Assembly: GCA_041859875.1 (NCBI GenBank)
Contig: JBFLFY010000017.1
Span: 1 to 48,890, forward strand
Direction of reading: 5' to 3'
Length of the DNA: 48,890 nucleotides
DNA from: Thermocaproicibacter sp041859875
GTDB lineage: Bacteria; Bacillota; Clostridia; Oscillospirales; Acutalibacteraceae
Shown here one piece after another: positions 6,278 to 14,938 of this stretch. Numbering within the stretch: the first letter of the stretch is position 1; each line of letters begins with the position of its first letter. The position numbers and the translations under genes were made by a program. The notes under the pieces were generated by a model. That model was not told the origin of the DNA, searched no databases, and was given only the letters and a program-made list of their open reading frames with translations.

Positions 6278-8902
6278 TTACTGCATTTCTTTCATGCTGG
6301 ATTTTATGAGTTCAATATGGTCTGCAAGCTTCGCGGCATTCTGGCGGACGCCGTCCACCACGTTAGCCGGAGCTTTTGCCAGGAACTTTTCATTCTTGAG
6401 TTTTGCCTGCGCCGTAGCGTACTGCTTTTCAGCAGACTGCAGTTCCTTCGTCAGGCGGGCAAGTTCCGCTTTCTTGTCGACAAGTTCATCCGTTGGGATA
6501 AAGACTTTCGCATCCGGCGTAACGATAGTGACTGCGCCGCTGATGTCAAATGACGGGCCGATCTCCACCTTACTTGCCCATGCCAAGCGTTCCAAAATTG
6601 GTGTTCCGGTGTGGAACGTTTCTTCCGCAGCCGTTGCAATATACAGGTGCGTACGGCGTGACGGCGGAACATTCATTTCAGCGCGGCGGTTACGGATGGC
6701 GCGTACAGCATCCATAATGCGGCGCATTTCGGCGGCATCCTGCTGGAAACAGCGGTCTTCGCTGTATTCCGGCCATTTGGAAACCATAATCGAATCGCCG
6801 CTGTGCGGCAGAGTCTGCCAGATTTCTTCGGTGATATACGGCATAAACGGATGCAGCAGCTGCATGGTGGAAGACATGACCCACACAAGCACCTGGCGTG
6901 TCGACTGTGCCGCCGCTTCATCACCGGAATTCAGGCGGATTTTCGAAATTTCAATGTACCAGTCACAGAACTCGTCCCAGAGAAAATCATAAAGTTTCTG
7001 CACGGCAATGCCAAGTTCAAAATGCTCCAGATTCTCAGTGACTTCCTTAGCCGTGTTGTTAAAGGAGTCCACAATCCAGCGGTCAGCAAGGGAAAGATCT
7101 TTTGGCAATTCGTTCGGCACATCGTGGCCATCCAGATTCATGAGGATAAACCGTGCGGCGTTCCAAATCTTATTGGCAAAGTTTCGGCTGGATTCAACCT
7201 TATCCTTAGAGAAACGCATATCGTTCCCTGGGCTGTTGCCTGTTGCAAGCGTAAAGCGGAGCGCGTCAGCGCCGTAAGCATCAATTATTTTCAGCGGGTC
7301 GATGCCGTTGCCAAGTGACTTTGACATCTTGCGGCCTTGTTCGTCGCGCACAAGGCCGTGCAGCACAACGGTGTGGAACGGAACTTCGCCGGTCTGTTCA
7401 ATGCCGGAGAAAATCATGCGTGCAACCCAGAAGAAGATAATATCATAGCCAGTAACAAGCGTATCGGTTGGGTAAAAATACTTCAAGTCTGGGGTCTTGT
7501 CCGGCCAGCCAAGAGTCGAGAACGGCCACAGTGCGGAAGAGAACCAAGTGTCCAGAGTATCTGGGTCCTGTTTCAGATGATGGCTGCCGCACTTTGGGCA
7601 TACGTGAGGTTCTTCGCGGGCAACGATGGTTTCACCGCAGTCCTGACAGTACCAAGCCGGGATTTGATGGCCCCACCACAGCTGGCGGGAAATGCACCAA
7701 TCCTTAATGTTTTCCATCCAATGGTAATAAATTTTAGAGAAGCGTTCCGGAACAAACTTGATTTTTCCATCTTTTACTGCCTGAATGGCCGGTTCGGCAA
7801 GAGGTTTCATCTTTACAAACCACTGTTTGGAAACACGCGGCTCAACGAATGTTCCGCAACGGTAGCAGGCACCCACATTGTGCTTAATGGGCTCTACGCG
7901 TACAAGGAAGCCCTGTGCGTCAAGGTCGGCAACAATCTGCTTACGGGCTTCAAGACCCGGCAGGCCGGCGTATTTTCCGCCGTTTTCATTTATGCTGCCG
8001 TCGTCATTCATAATATTGATTACTTCGAGGTTATGGCGCAGGCCAACTTCAAAGTCGTTCGGGTCATGTGCCGGGGTAATTTTCACTACGCCGGTTCCAA
8101 AATCACGCTCAACATAATCATCTGCAATGACTGGAATCTTACGCCCGACAAGCGGTAGAACCAGCATTTTACCAACGATGGACTTGTAGCGGTCGTCTTC
8201 CGGGTTAACCGCAACGGCAGTATCGCCGAGGAGGGTTTCCGGCCTGGTTGTGGCAAGCTCCAGAAAGCCGCTGCCATCTTCAAACGGGTAGCGCAGATGC
8301 CAAAAGGAGCCATCGTGCTCTGCAAACTCCACCTCAGCGTCGGAAATGGATGTTTTGCAATGCGGGCACCAGTTGATAATGCGTTTCCCGCGATAAATAA
8401 GGCCCTTTTCATACAGGCGGCAAAAAACCTCGCGCACTGCCTTAGAACAGCCTTCATCCAGGGTAAAGCGTTCACGGTCCCAGTCGCAGGAAGAGCCAAG
8501 CTTTTTCAGCTGCTCCACAATACGGCTGCCATACTTATCTTTCCACTGCCACGCGCGTTTCAGAAACGCATCGCGGCCAATTTGCTCTTTGGTAAGGCCC
8601 TCTTTGCGCATGGCCTCTACAATTTTTGCTTCCGTCGCAATGGAAGCATGGTCGGTGCCCGGAATCCACAGGGCACTGTAGCCCTGCATACGGCGCCAGC
8701 GAATCAGAATGTCCTGAAGCGTTTCGTCCAGCGCATGGCCCATATGAAGCTGGCCGGTAATATTCGGCGGCGGGATGACAATCGTATATGGCTTTTTCTG
8801 TGGGGCACGCTCAGCATGAAAATACTTCCCGTCGAGCCAAGATTTATAGATCCTGTCTTCAACTTCCTGGGGGTCATAGGTTTTTGCCAACTCCCTGCTC
8901 AT
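6278..8902 (-). CDS. valS: Valyl-tRNA synthetase
   Basis: Charges tRNA-Val with valine. Class I synthetase signatures are present: PPPNITGQLHMGHALDE with HMGH at residues 53-56, and GRKMSKSLGNGIDPL near residue 520. Zinc-type CxxC pairs (WCPHCK; CPKCGSHH) and the C-terminal coiled-coil arm (RLTKELQSAEKQYATAQAKL) are visible. Start chosen at the ATG at 8902 (MSRELAKTYD), preceded by GGAGGAAGGA; length 874 residues is normal. A promoter at 8968-8996 leaves too little leader for a T-box, which is unusual for valS in Firmicutes. Confidence 0.97.
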   Translation of the reverse strand: MSRELAKTYDPQEVEDRIYKSWLDGKYFHAERAPQKKPYTIVIPPPNITGQLHMGHALDETLQDILIRWRRMQGYSALWIPGTDHASIATEAKIVEAMRKEGLTKEQIGRDAFLKRAWQWKDKYGSRIVEQLKKLGSSCDWDRERFTLDEGCSKAVREVFCRLYEKGLIYRGKRIINWCPHCKTSISDAEVEFAEHDGSFWHLRYPFEDGSGFLELATTRPETLLGDTAVAVNPEDDRYKSIVGKMLVLPLVGRKIPVIADDYVERDFGTGVVKITPAHDPNDFEVGLRHNLEVINIMNDDGSINENGGKYAGLPGLEARKQIVADLDAQGFLVRVEPIKHNVGACYRCGTFVEPRVSKQWFVKMKPLAEPAIQAVKDGKIKFVPERFSKIYYHWMENIKDWCISRQLWWGHQIPAWYCQDCGETIVAREEPHVCPKCGSHHLKQDPDTLDTWFSSALWPFSTLGWPDKTPDLKYFYPTDTLVTGYDIIFFWVARMIFSGIEQTGEVPFHTVVLHGLVRDEQGRKMSKSLGNGIDPLKIIDAYGADALRFTLATGNSPGNDMRFSKDKVESSRNFANKIWNAARFILMNLDGHDVPNELPKDLSLADRWIVDSFNNTAKEVTENLEHFELGIAVQKLYDFLWDEFCDWYIEISKIRLNSGDEAAAQSTRQVLVWVMSSTMQLLHPFMPYITEEIWQTLPHSGDSIMVSKWPEYSEDRCFQQDAAEMRRIMDAVRAIRNRRAEMNVPPSRRTHLYIATAAEETFHTGTPILERLAWASKVEIGPSFDISGAVTIVTPDAKVFIPTDELVDKKAELARLTKELQSAEKQYATAQAKLKNEKFLAKAPANVVDGVRQNAAKLADHIELIKSSMKEMQ

Positions 8903-8967
8903 GTTCTTTTTCCTTCCTCCGTCTATACTGTTAATACGGGAAAACCGCATGGAATGATATACCTTTT

Positions 8968-8996
8968 ATTATGGCATTGCAGAACTGGTTTGTCAA
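8968..8996 (-). promoter_or_regulatory. valS promoter
   Basis: TTGACA (8991-8996), 17-bp spacer, CATAAT (8968-8973) on the minus strand. The leader before the valS start is about 60 nt, with no T-box hairpins. Confidence 0.65.
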
Positions 8997-9000
8997 ATCT

Positions 9001-9504
9001 TTATCCGACCGGAACCGGAGCACCGCAGTTCCTAACTATGGCAAGGTCTGCCGCCACAGCCGCACAGAGCGCAAGAGGGACATCCTCGGTGTGTGCAATG
9101 GTAACCGCATAGCAGTCGCCATGCACATTCCAGCACCGGGCATGTATCATAACCGTTTGCTGTGTAGCGTGTGGGCTTCCACGTAAAATATCGAATGAAT
9201 GTGTGGAAAGGCTTCCCCTAAAATGCCAGTTTATTCCTTTAAACTGCACCGCTCTGCGCGGCGACGCCTGCGGTCGTATAGAAACCCGGATGCGGTGCGC
9301 CCCGCTGGAAATCAGAAAGCGGTATGTATCGGAAAGGCAAACACCCTGCATATGGGCGGCATTCACACCGGCTTCGGTCTGCAAAACCAGGCGGCAGCTA
9401 AGAGCTGTGTACGTGCCGGTCACCCGGTAAACAAGATTTCCGCTGTGGTCCAGCACCGAAAAAAGGCACTGCGGCCCGTTTTCCGATTTCAAGTAATACT
9501 GCAT
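9001..9504 (-). CDS. LURP-one-related (YxjI-like) protein
   Basis: The 167-residue protein resembles the bacterial LURP-one-related / tubby-like barrel family: repeating short segments such as CLFSVLDHSGNLVYRVTG followed by strand-rich blocks and a final hydrophobic segment (ALCAAVAADLAIVRN). Function in bacteria is unknown. The start at 9504 follows AAGGAGG by 6-7 nt; the ATG at 9510 overlaps the ribosome binding site. The valS promoter follows at once, so it is probably a separate unit. Confidence 0.6.
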   Translation of the reverse strand: MQYYLKSENGPQCLFSVLDHSGNLVYRVTGTYTALSCRLVLQTEAGVNAAHMQGVCLSDTYRFLISSGAHRIRVSIRPQASPRRAVQFKGINWHFRGSLSTHSFDILRGSPHATQQTVMIHARCWNVHGDCYAVTIAHTEDVPLALCAAVAADLAIVRNCGAPVPVG

Positions 9505-9604
9505 GCGCATCCTCCTTTCAGGACTTTTCTGTATTAAGAATATCATATCATTTTTTTGCCTCGGCGGCAACAAAAAACACAGGATGCGAATTTGGAAAGG
9601 AATG

Positions 9605-9613
9605 TGCTATAAT
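9605..9613 (+). promoter_or_regulatory. Extended -10 element before the DUF3810 gene
   Basis: TGCTATAAT gives an extended -10 (TATAAT at 9608-9613) with no clear -35 at 17 bp. It lies about 72 nt before the DUF3810 start. Confidence 0.5.
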
Positions 9614-9684
9614 AATCAAAAAGAAGACCTTTTTTATCAGGAAGTTCTTACGATTCAGTATAGTATGACAGGAGAAATACAAAG

Positions 9685-10785
9685 ATGAAATCAATTCTTC
9701 GGCTCCGGCGGCTCTGGCTGCTGCTGACTTTTCCAGCTGCTTTTGCCTTACTGGCGCTGGCTGCCAAAGGCAGCTTTGCGGAATGGTATGCGGAAAATAT
9801 TTACCCTGCCCTTTCGCTTTTCGGAAACAGTATCAGTGCATTTGCCCCAATTTCCATTGCAGAATTTGTTTTTTTCTTTTTCCTAATCTTTTTTTCGGCG
9901 GCACTGGTGCATTTTTTAATCCGCGTCATCCGCGGCAAGGGAAAGCGGCTGGAAACGGCAGGAAGATTTGTCGTCAATCTACTTTGTGTCGGCGGCGTTT
10001 TATTTTTTCTTTTTACCATAGACTGCGGAATCAATTACCACCGCAGCACTTTTGCGGAAACCTGCGGCCTACCTATGAAGGAATCTCAGAAGTCGGAACT
10101 TGTAACCCTTTGCAAAACGCTTGCCTCTGACTCGAACCGCCTGCGGGCCCAAACTGACACAGGCAAACAATCCGTTATGCAGCTGCGCGACCGGATTTTT
10201 TCGAAAAACGCCAACACAGCGCGCATTTCCGTGAACAGCCTTGCGAAGGATTATCCTCTGCTGAAGCCGGGGTACAGCGCGCCAAAATCGGTCTATGCTT
10301 CGAAACTGATGTCGTACTTTAACATTACGGGAATGTTTTTCCCATTTACCTTTGAAGCGAATGTAAACACAGACGTCCCGGAATATACCATTCCGTTTAC
10401 CATGTGCCATGAGCTTTCCCATTTGCGTGGCTTTATGCGTGAAGATGAAGCTAACTTTATTGCTTACCTGGCCTGTGAGAAAAGCGATAATAAAGATTTC
10501 CGCTATTCCGGCTCAGCAATGGCTTTTACTTATGCTTCAAACGCACTCTATGCGACGGATGCAAAAGAGGCAGATAAAATTTCTGCCGGGCTGAGTGACG
10601 GAGTCCGCCGGGACTTGCAGTTTAACAGCGACTACTGGAACCGCTTGAAAGGACCTGCAGCCGATGCCGGGAACAGGGTAAACAACAGCTACCTAAAAGC
10701 TAACAATCAAAAAGACGGTGTTCAAAGCTACGGACGGATGGTGGACTTGCTGCTTGCCTTGCAGCGTGCCGGAAAGCTCAAATAG
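9685..10785 (+). CDS. DUF3810 membrane protein with HExxH motif
   Basis: A 366-residue membrane protein with three hydrophobic segments in the first 120 residues (about 8-28, 55-78, 95-115) and a large extracytoplasmic domain. The motif CHELSHLRGF near residue 243, followed by a conserved EDEANFIAYLAC block, is the DUF3810 signature and looks like a zinc-metallopeptidase active site. No substrate is known. The GGAGA before the ATG is at normal spacing. It is monocistronic and ends at a bidirectional hairpin. Confidence 0.8.
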   Translation: MKSILRLRRLWLLLTFPAAFALLALAAKGSFAEWYAENIYPALSLFGNSISAFAPISIAEFVFFFFLIFFSAALVHFLIRVIRGKGKRLETAGRFVVNLLCVGGVLFFLFTIDCGINYHRSTFAETCGLPMKESQKSELVTLCKTLASDSNRLRAQTDTGKQSVMQLRDRIFSKNANTARISVNSLAKDYPLLKPGYSAPKSVYASKLMSYFNITGMFFPFTFEANVNTDVPEYTIPFTMCHELSHLRGFMREDEANFIAYLACEKSDNKDFRYSGSAMAFTYASNALYATDAKEADKISAGLSDGVRRDLQFNSDYWNRLKGPAADAGNRVNNSYLKANNQKDGVQSYGRMVDLLLALQRAGKLK

Positions 10786-10867
10786 CATTGGTGCCATCCT
10801 TATAACAGGCAATTCCTTATTGTTCAATAGAAATAATTTGCCGCTGCTTTCTTCAGAAAACAGGATG

Positions 10868-10898
10868 AAAAAAAGAGCGGCTTTTCACCGCTCTTTCC
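10868..10898. terminator. Bidirectional terminator between DUF3810 gene and coiled-coil gene
   Basis: AAAGAGCGG (10872-10880) pairs with CCGCTCTTT (10888-10896). The minus strand ends in seven T residues, so it mainly serves the coaD/coiled-coil unit. Confidence 0.8.
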
Positions 10899-10917
10899 AT
10901 AAATAGCAGCGCGGCTG

Positions 10918-11379
10918 TCAATTCTGGCTGCGCTGTGAATTTTTAATTTCCTGCCGAAGTTTGCGTGCTTCTGCTAAAAGCTGTGCCAAAGAGTCATCGG
11001 TGCGCTTCATCAGGTCATCAACATACTCGTTGGTCACGCGGCGCATTTCGCGGGACTTTGTCTGAGCCTGCGATGTGATTTCGGCGGCACGCTGCTGTGC
11101 CTCACGCGTAATTTCATCCTTTGCGACCAAAGCCTTTGCGCGTTCCTGCGCAACGCGGATGGACGTGTCCGCTTCGCGCTTTGCGTCAGCCAAAATCTGT
11201 GTGCGGTCAGCTACAATTGCTTTTGCCTGATGGACTTCCTGCGGCAAAAGCTCGCGCATCTCCTGCAGAATTTGGCGAACCTGCTCACCATCCAATACCG
11301 CTCTGCCATGGCTCAGCGGAAGACTCCAGGCCTTTTCAACCATGTTGTCCAGCTCGTCTATCAAATCATCTATGCTCAT
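10918..11379 (-). CDS. Coiled-coil protein, ATP synthase subunit B/H-like
   Basis: A 153-residue hydrophilic protein dominated by alpha-helix and charged heptads (about 50-150: QEVHQAKAIVADRTQILADAK...). Such proteins are often annotated as 'ATPase' or V-type subunit H-like and are found next to coaD in this group of Clostridia. No catalytic motif is seen and the function is unknown. The first 14 bp overlap the coaD end, AGGAGG precedes the ATG, and the rsmD-coaD-coiled-coil genes form one operon ending at the hairpin at 10868. Confidence 0.7.
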   Translation of the reverse strand: MSIDDLIDELDNMVEKAWSLPLSHGRAVLDGEQVRQILQEMRELLPQEVHQAKAIVADRTQILADAKREADTSIRVAQERAKALVAKDEITREAQQRAAEITSQAQTKSREMRRVTNEYVDDLMKRTDDSLAQLLAEARKLRQEIKNSQRSQN

Positions 11380-11869
11380 TCTGTTTGCCTCCTGTGCACA
11401 AACGCTCTTTGATATCGCCTAAAATACACTCCGGCACAAAATTTGAAATGTCACCGCCAAAGCAGGCAACTTGCTTCACTCCGCTGGAACTCAGGAACAT
11501 ATTTTCGGCTGTAGTATTTAAAAAGACCGTTTCTAGTTCCGGGTTCAGCTTTTTGTTGATAAGGGCCATCTGAAATTCGTACTCGAAATCAGACATCGCC
11601 CGCAGGCCCTTGACGATTGCTGTAGCGTGGCGAATCTTTGCGTAATCTGCCAATAACCCGTCGAACCCGACGATTTCCACTTTGTCCATTCCCACGGTGC
11701 AGCGCTCCAGCAGCTGGATGCGCTCTTCCAGCGTGAACGCCGTATGTTTTGCCGGGTTAACCAGCACGGCAACAATAACATGGTCAAAGATTTTGCACGC
11801 GCGGGTGATAATATCCATATGGCCCAGCGTTACAGGGTCAAAACTCCCTGGGCAGATAGCTGTTTTCAC
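11366..11869 (-). CDS. coaD: Phosphopantetheine adenylyltransferase
   Basis: Transfers AMP from ATP to 4'-phosphopantetheine, the penultimate step of coenzyme A synthesis. At 167 residues it is full length. The nucleotidyltransferase signature CPGSFDPVTLGHMDII (residues 6-21, with the HxGH variant T-L-G-H) and the SSGVKQVACFGG / ISNFVP region are typical. It starts 4 bp inside the end of rsmD (ATGA-type overlap) and overlaps the following coiled-coil gene, so expression is probably coupled. Confidence 0.95.
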   Translation of the reverse strand: MKTAICPGSFDPVTLGHMDIITRACKIFDHVIVAVLVNPAKHTAFTLEERIQLLERCTVGMDKVEIVGFDGLLADYAKIRHATAIVKGLRAMSDFEYEFQMALINKKLNPELETVFLNTTAENMFLSSSGVKQVACFGGDISNFVPECILGDIKERLCTGGKQNEHR

Positions 11870-12417
11870 TGCTCCGTCACATCCTTTTTGCGGTAAATCG
11901 TCAGCACAATTTTTCCATAGCGGTATGACTTCACACGGTGAAAATTGCCCGCTTCTTCCGGCATCTCTTCGTCAGAAGGGCTTTCTGCAATAATGGTGCC
12001 GCCTTCGTTCATACGCTCCGCTGCAAGCGGCAGTGCCTTCTGAAGCAGGCCCGTGCGGTACGGCGGGTCAAGGAAGGCCAAATCGAACGGTTTCCCGCTG
12101 CGCATTAAGTAAGCAGCAAAATCCATATTTTCGAATTTTGCACTTTCCGTGAAACCGCAGGTTTCGACATTTTGGCGTACAATATCAAGGGATGCACGGC
12201 TGGAATCGACGAAAACAGCTTCTTTTGCGCCGCGGCTGAGTGCTTCAATGCCAATCTGGCCGGAACCGGCAAAAAGATCCAATATGCGCCGGCCTTCTAT
12301 TTGGAACTGCAAGATGCTGAAAAGCGCTTCTTTTACACGTTCCGGCGTAGGGCGTACAGCCTCGCCTTCCCGGGTCGCCAGCCGCCTTCCGCGTGCAGAA
12401 CCGGTTATTACTCTCAT
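11866..12417 (-). CDS. rsmD: 16S rRNA (guanine966-N2)-methyltransferase RsmD
   Basis: SAM-dependent methyltransferase of 30S subunits. The 183-residue sequence shows MRVITGSARGRRLATREG at the N terminus, motif I ILDLFAGSGQIGIEALSRGA (about 43-62), and the catalytic DPPY motif LAFLDPPYRTG. It is the first gene of the rsmD-coaD operon, with a promoter at 12465-12493 and GGTGGGA upstream of the ATG. Confidence 0.95.
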   Translation of the reverse strand: MRVITGSARGRRLATREGEAVRPTPERVKEALFSILQFQIEGRRILDLFAGSGQIGIEALSRGAKEAVFVDSSRASLDIVRQNVETCGFTESAKFENMDFAAYLMRSGKPFDLAFLDPPYRTGLLQKALPLAAERMNEGGTIIAESPSDEEMPEEAGNFHRVKSYRYGKIVLTIYRKKDVTEQ

Positions 12418-12464
12418 AGATTTCCCACCTTAGAGATAAAGTTTGTTTGCACAACACAGATATT

Positions 12465-12493
12465 ATTATCCCATGAACCGCAGGCTCTGTCAA
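12465..12493 (-). promoter_or_regulatory. rsmD-coaD operon promoter
   Basis: TTGACA (12488-12493), 17-bp spacer, GATAAT (12465-12470) on the minus strand. It overlaps the short gap after uvrC, where no clear terminator is seen, so readthrough from uvrC is possible. Confidence 0.65.
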
Positions 12494-12512
12494 CTTGTTC
12501 CGAAAAGAGCCT

Positions 12513-14366
12513 TTATTTTTTTTCGGCGTCCTGCGGATGAAAATAGTCATAAATGCTTTGTGCCGCCGGTTCCGTCATAGTCGGCGCATGAATCAGCTCT
12601 TCCAAGTCGGCATTGCCGATGGCGGCTACGGTTCGGAACCTCTTCAGCAGTGCTTTGGCACGCACCGGGCCCACACCTTCAATGGAAAGCAGCGTGGAAG
12701 AAATAGAAGCTTTTTTGCGCAGCTGCCGGTGATAGCCAATAGCAAACCGATGGACTTCATCCTGTATGGTAGAAACAAGGGTAAAGGCGCTCCGGTTGGA
12801 GTTAATGGCGATTTCCCCGCCATTTTTCGCAATGGCGCGGGTTCGGTGACGGTCATCTTTCACCATTCCGAAAAGCGGGATGGCAACACCGGTTGCATCC
12901 AGCACCGGCTGCACGGCGGAAACATGGCCGCGGCCGCCATCAAGCAAAATGAGATCCGGCAGACGGCCAAATCCTTCGCCGCTCTCTTTATTTTTAAAAT
13001 ATTCCTGCAAACGGCGGGCAATCACCTCACGCATGGAAGCGTAATCGTCCTGCCCCACAACCGTTTTTATTTTGAACCGCCGGTAGGCGGAGCGAAGAGG
13101 CCGTCCGTTTTCAAAAACGACCATGCCCGCAACATTTTCTTCCCCGGCCAGGTTAGAAATATCGTAAGACTCAATATAAGCGGGGGGCTTTGGAAGACCG
13201 AGAAGCCGTGCCAGTTCATCCAGTGCGGAGGTTTCGCGCCCCGTGCGCCCCGTTTGCTGAGCCAGCTGCTCTGCCGCATTGCTGCGGCACATCTCCGTAA
13301 GCTTTGCCTGTTCACCCTTCTGCGGAACGGTAACAGATACTTTTCGGCCAGCCCTCGCCGTCAGCCAGCGGGAAAGCAGCTCTTCACTTTCCGCAGGGCC
13401 ATCCAGTGAAACGCGTGGTGGAATCCGGCTGCGCATCCCATAGTAGCGTTCCACAAACTCACCGCGTGCAGCCTTCGGGTCCCCGGTTTCACCCATAAAA
13501 AATGTTTCGCGGTCGGTCAGGCGCCCTTTTTCAAACCGAAAGACCTCAAAGCAGCTGCGGCCTCCGCCCTGTGTAAGGGCAATCACATCTTGTTCCGGCA
13601 CTTTAGAAGCAACGACTTTTTGCCGGTCACCCATTTTTCGGATAGCCGCCAGCCGGTCCCGAATTCGTGCCGCACGTTCAAATTCAAGTTTTTCGGAGGC
13701 TTCTTCCATGCGCCGCGTCAGTTCCCGGACACTTTGTGCACTGCCGCCGCGCAGAAATTCCAGTGCGTCATGAACTGCTTCGGCATACTCTTCTTCGCTG
13801 ATTTTTCCGCGGCAGGGCGCACAGCATTGCTTGATATAATAGTTTAGGCACGGCCTGCCTTTTCCAATATCCTGCGGAAATCGGCGGCTGCAGGTGGGCA
13901 GCCGGAAAATCCGCCGGGCTTCATCCACAGACTGCTTGACCGACCAGCTGCTAATATAAGGTCCAATGTACTCCGCGCCGTCGTCCGCCGTCTGTTTTGC
14001 TTCCGAAATTCTGGCCCACGGGCCTTTCGTCACACGGATATAACTGTAGCCCTTGTCATCTTTCAGCAGGATGTTGTACTTTGGCATATGCTGCTTTATC
14101 AGGCTGCACTCGAGGATCAGTGCCTCAAACTCACTGTCGGTCAGAATATACTCAAAATGGTCCACATGAGCTACCATCTGGCGCACTTTGTTATCATGAT
14201 TTTTTTCAGAACCGAAATACTGGCTCACACGGTTTTTCAGCGCTTTGGCCTTGCCGATGTAAATAATCTTGTCTGACTTATCATGCATAATGTAAACGCC
14301 GGGATGCAGCGGAAGGCGCATCGACTGTGCACGAAGCTCTTTTTTATGCTGTTCGTTTTCCGCCAA
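12513..14366 (-). CDS. uvrC: Excinuclease ABC subunit C
   Basis: Makes both incisions in nucleotide excision repair with UvrA/UvrB. Domains in order: GIY-YIG nuclease (about 17-100; GVYIMHDKSDKIIYIGKAK), a four-cysteine region, UVR motif (about 200-235), RNase H-like endonuclease (about 380-540; SYDISNLAGEENVAGMVVF), and a C-terminal helix-hairpin-helix pair (SIEGVGPVRAKALLKRF). Length 617 is normal. The start is a TTG at 14366 with GGGGGA 7 nt upstream. Confidence 0.96.
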   Translation of the reverse strand: MAENEQHKKELRAQSMRLPLHPGVYIMHDKSDKIIYIGKAKALKNRVSQYFGSEKNHDNKVRQMVAHVDHFEYILTDSEFEALILECSLIKQHMPKYNILLKDDKGYSYIRVTKGPWARISEAKQTADDGAEYIGPYISSWSVKQSVDEARRIFRLPTCSRRFPQDIGKGRPCLNYYIKQCCAPCRGKISEEEYAEAVHDALEFLRGGSAQSVRELTRRMEEASEKLEFERAARIRDRLAAIRKMGDRQKVVASKVPEQDVIALTQGGGRSCFEVFRFEKGRLTDRETFFMGETGDPKAARGEFVERYYGMRSRIPPRVSLDGPAESEELLSRWLTARAGRKVSVTVPQKGEQAKLTEMCRSNAAEQLAQQTGRTGRETSALDELARLLGLPKPPAYIESYDISNLAGEENVAGMVVFENGRPLRSAYRRFKIKTVVGQDDYASMREVIARRLQEYFKNKESGEGFGRLPDLILLDGGRGHVSAVQPVLDATGVAIPLFGMVKDDRHRTRAIAKNGGEIAINSNRSAFTLVSTIQDEVHRFAIGYHRQLRKKASISSTLLSIEGVGPVRAKALLKRFRTVAAIGNADLEELIHAPTMTEPAAQSIYDYFHPQDAEKK

Positions 14367-14411
14367 GGCAGATTCCCCCCACCGCCGTTACTAAAATTTA
14401 GCTGCAAATAC

Positions 14412-14438
14412 AAAAAAAGCACCGCAAAAAGCGGTGCT
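14412..14438 (-). terminator. Terminator after the HPr gene
   Basis: GCACCGC AAAAA GCGGTGC hairpin with seven T residues after it on the minus strand. It lies between the HPr gene and uvrC. Confidence 0.88.
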
Positions 14439-14454
14439 CCGCGCAGGAACCGTC

Positions 14455-14718
14455 TTATTCGGCAAAGCCGGATTTTACGAGGTCGACCAAACTGTCAACA
14501 GCTTCGGTTTCATCGGAACCATCCGCAATGATTTTGATGGTTGTGCCGCCAACTATACCAAGGGAAAGCACGCCAAGCAAGCTTTTTGCATTTACGCGGC
14601 GCTCTTCTTTTTCCACCCAAATGGAAGACTTGTATTCATTTGCTTTCTGAATAAAGAATGTTGCCGGGCGGGCATGAAGCCCAACCTGATTCTGTACCAG
14701 TACTTCTTTTACGTACAT
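14455..14718 (-). CDS. HPr family phosphocarrier protein
   Basis: The 87-residue protein has the HPr phosphorylation site VGLHARPATFF (His at residue 15) and the regulatory-serine region NAKSLLGVLSLGI (about 43-55). Both sites look intact, so it could act as a PTS phosphocarrier or in Ser-phosphorylated form as a CcpA corepressor. No enzyme I or other PTS gene is nearby. It is a single-gene unit with its own promoter and terminator. Crh is less likely because the His is present. Confidence 0.9.
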   Translation of the reverse strand: MYVKEVLVQNQVGLHARPATFFIQKANEYKSSIWVEKEERRVNAKSLLGVLSLGIVGGTTIKIIADGSDETEAVDSLVDLVKSGFAE

Positions 14719-14786
14719 GATAATTTCACTCCTAACAAAATCAAAGCCGTATACATACTACGGATAATCATCAAGGCATTAAGCAC

Positions 14787-14814
14787 ATTATATCACTTTT
14801 GGACTTGCCGTCAA
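14787..14814 (-). promoter_or_regulatory. HPr gene promoter
   Basis: TTGACG (14809-14814), 16-bp spacer, TATAAT (14787-14792) on the minus strand; leader about 60 nt. Confidence 0.7.
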
Positions 14815-14847
14815 GAAATGTCGTAAAATTTGGATTGATAAACGAAA

Positions 14848-14877
14848 CGGGGCCTGTTTGGGAACCGTTTCTTTGTG
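14848..14877. terminator. Possible hairpin terminator between trmD and HPr gene
   Basis: GAAACGG ... CCGTTTC with an inner GGCC/GGGA helix, roughly 60 bp beyond the trmD stop. Flanking T-runs are short on both strands, so termination strength is uncertain. Nothing else is seen in the 14,719-14,938 gap besides this and the HPr promoter. Confidence 0.45.
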
Positions 14878-14938
14878 CAACTTGATAATATTGTTGAAAA
14901 CTTTTAGCTTCTCTGACTATGATATGTCATTCAGTGAA

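Noticed and set aside
7337..8158. 273-codon frame opposite valS
   Set aside because: Antisense shadow of valS in a biased-codon gene; no recognisable protein or ribosome binding site.
12495..13409. 304-codon frame opposite uvrC
   Set aside because: Antisense shadow of uvrC; no homologous features.
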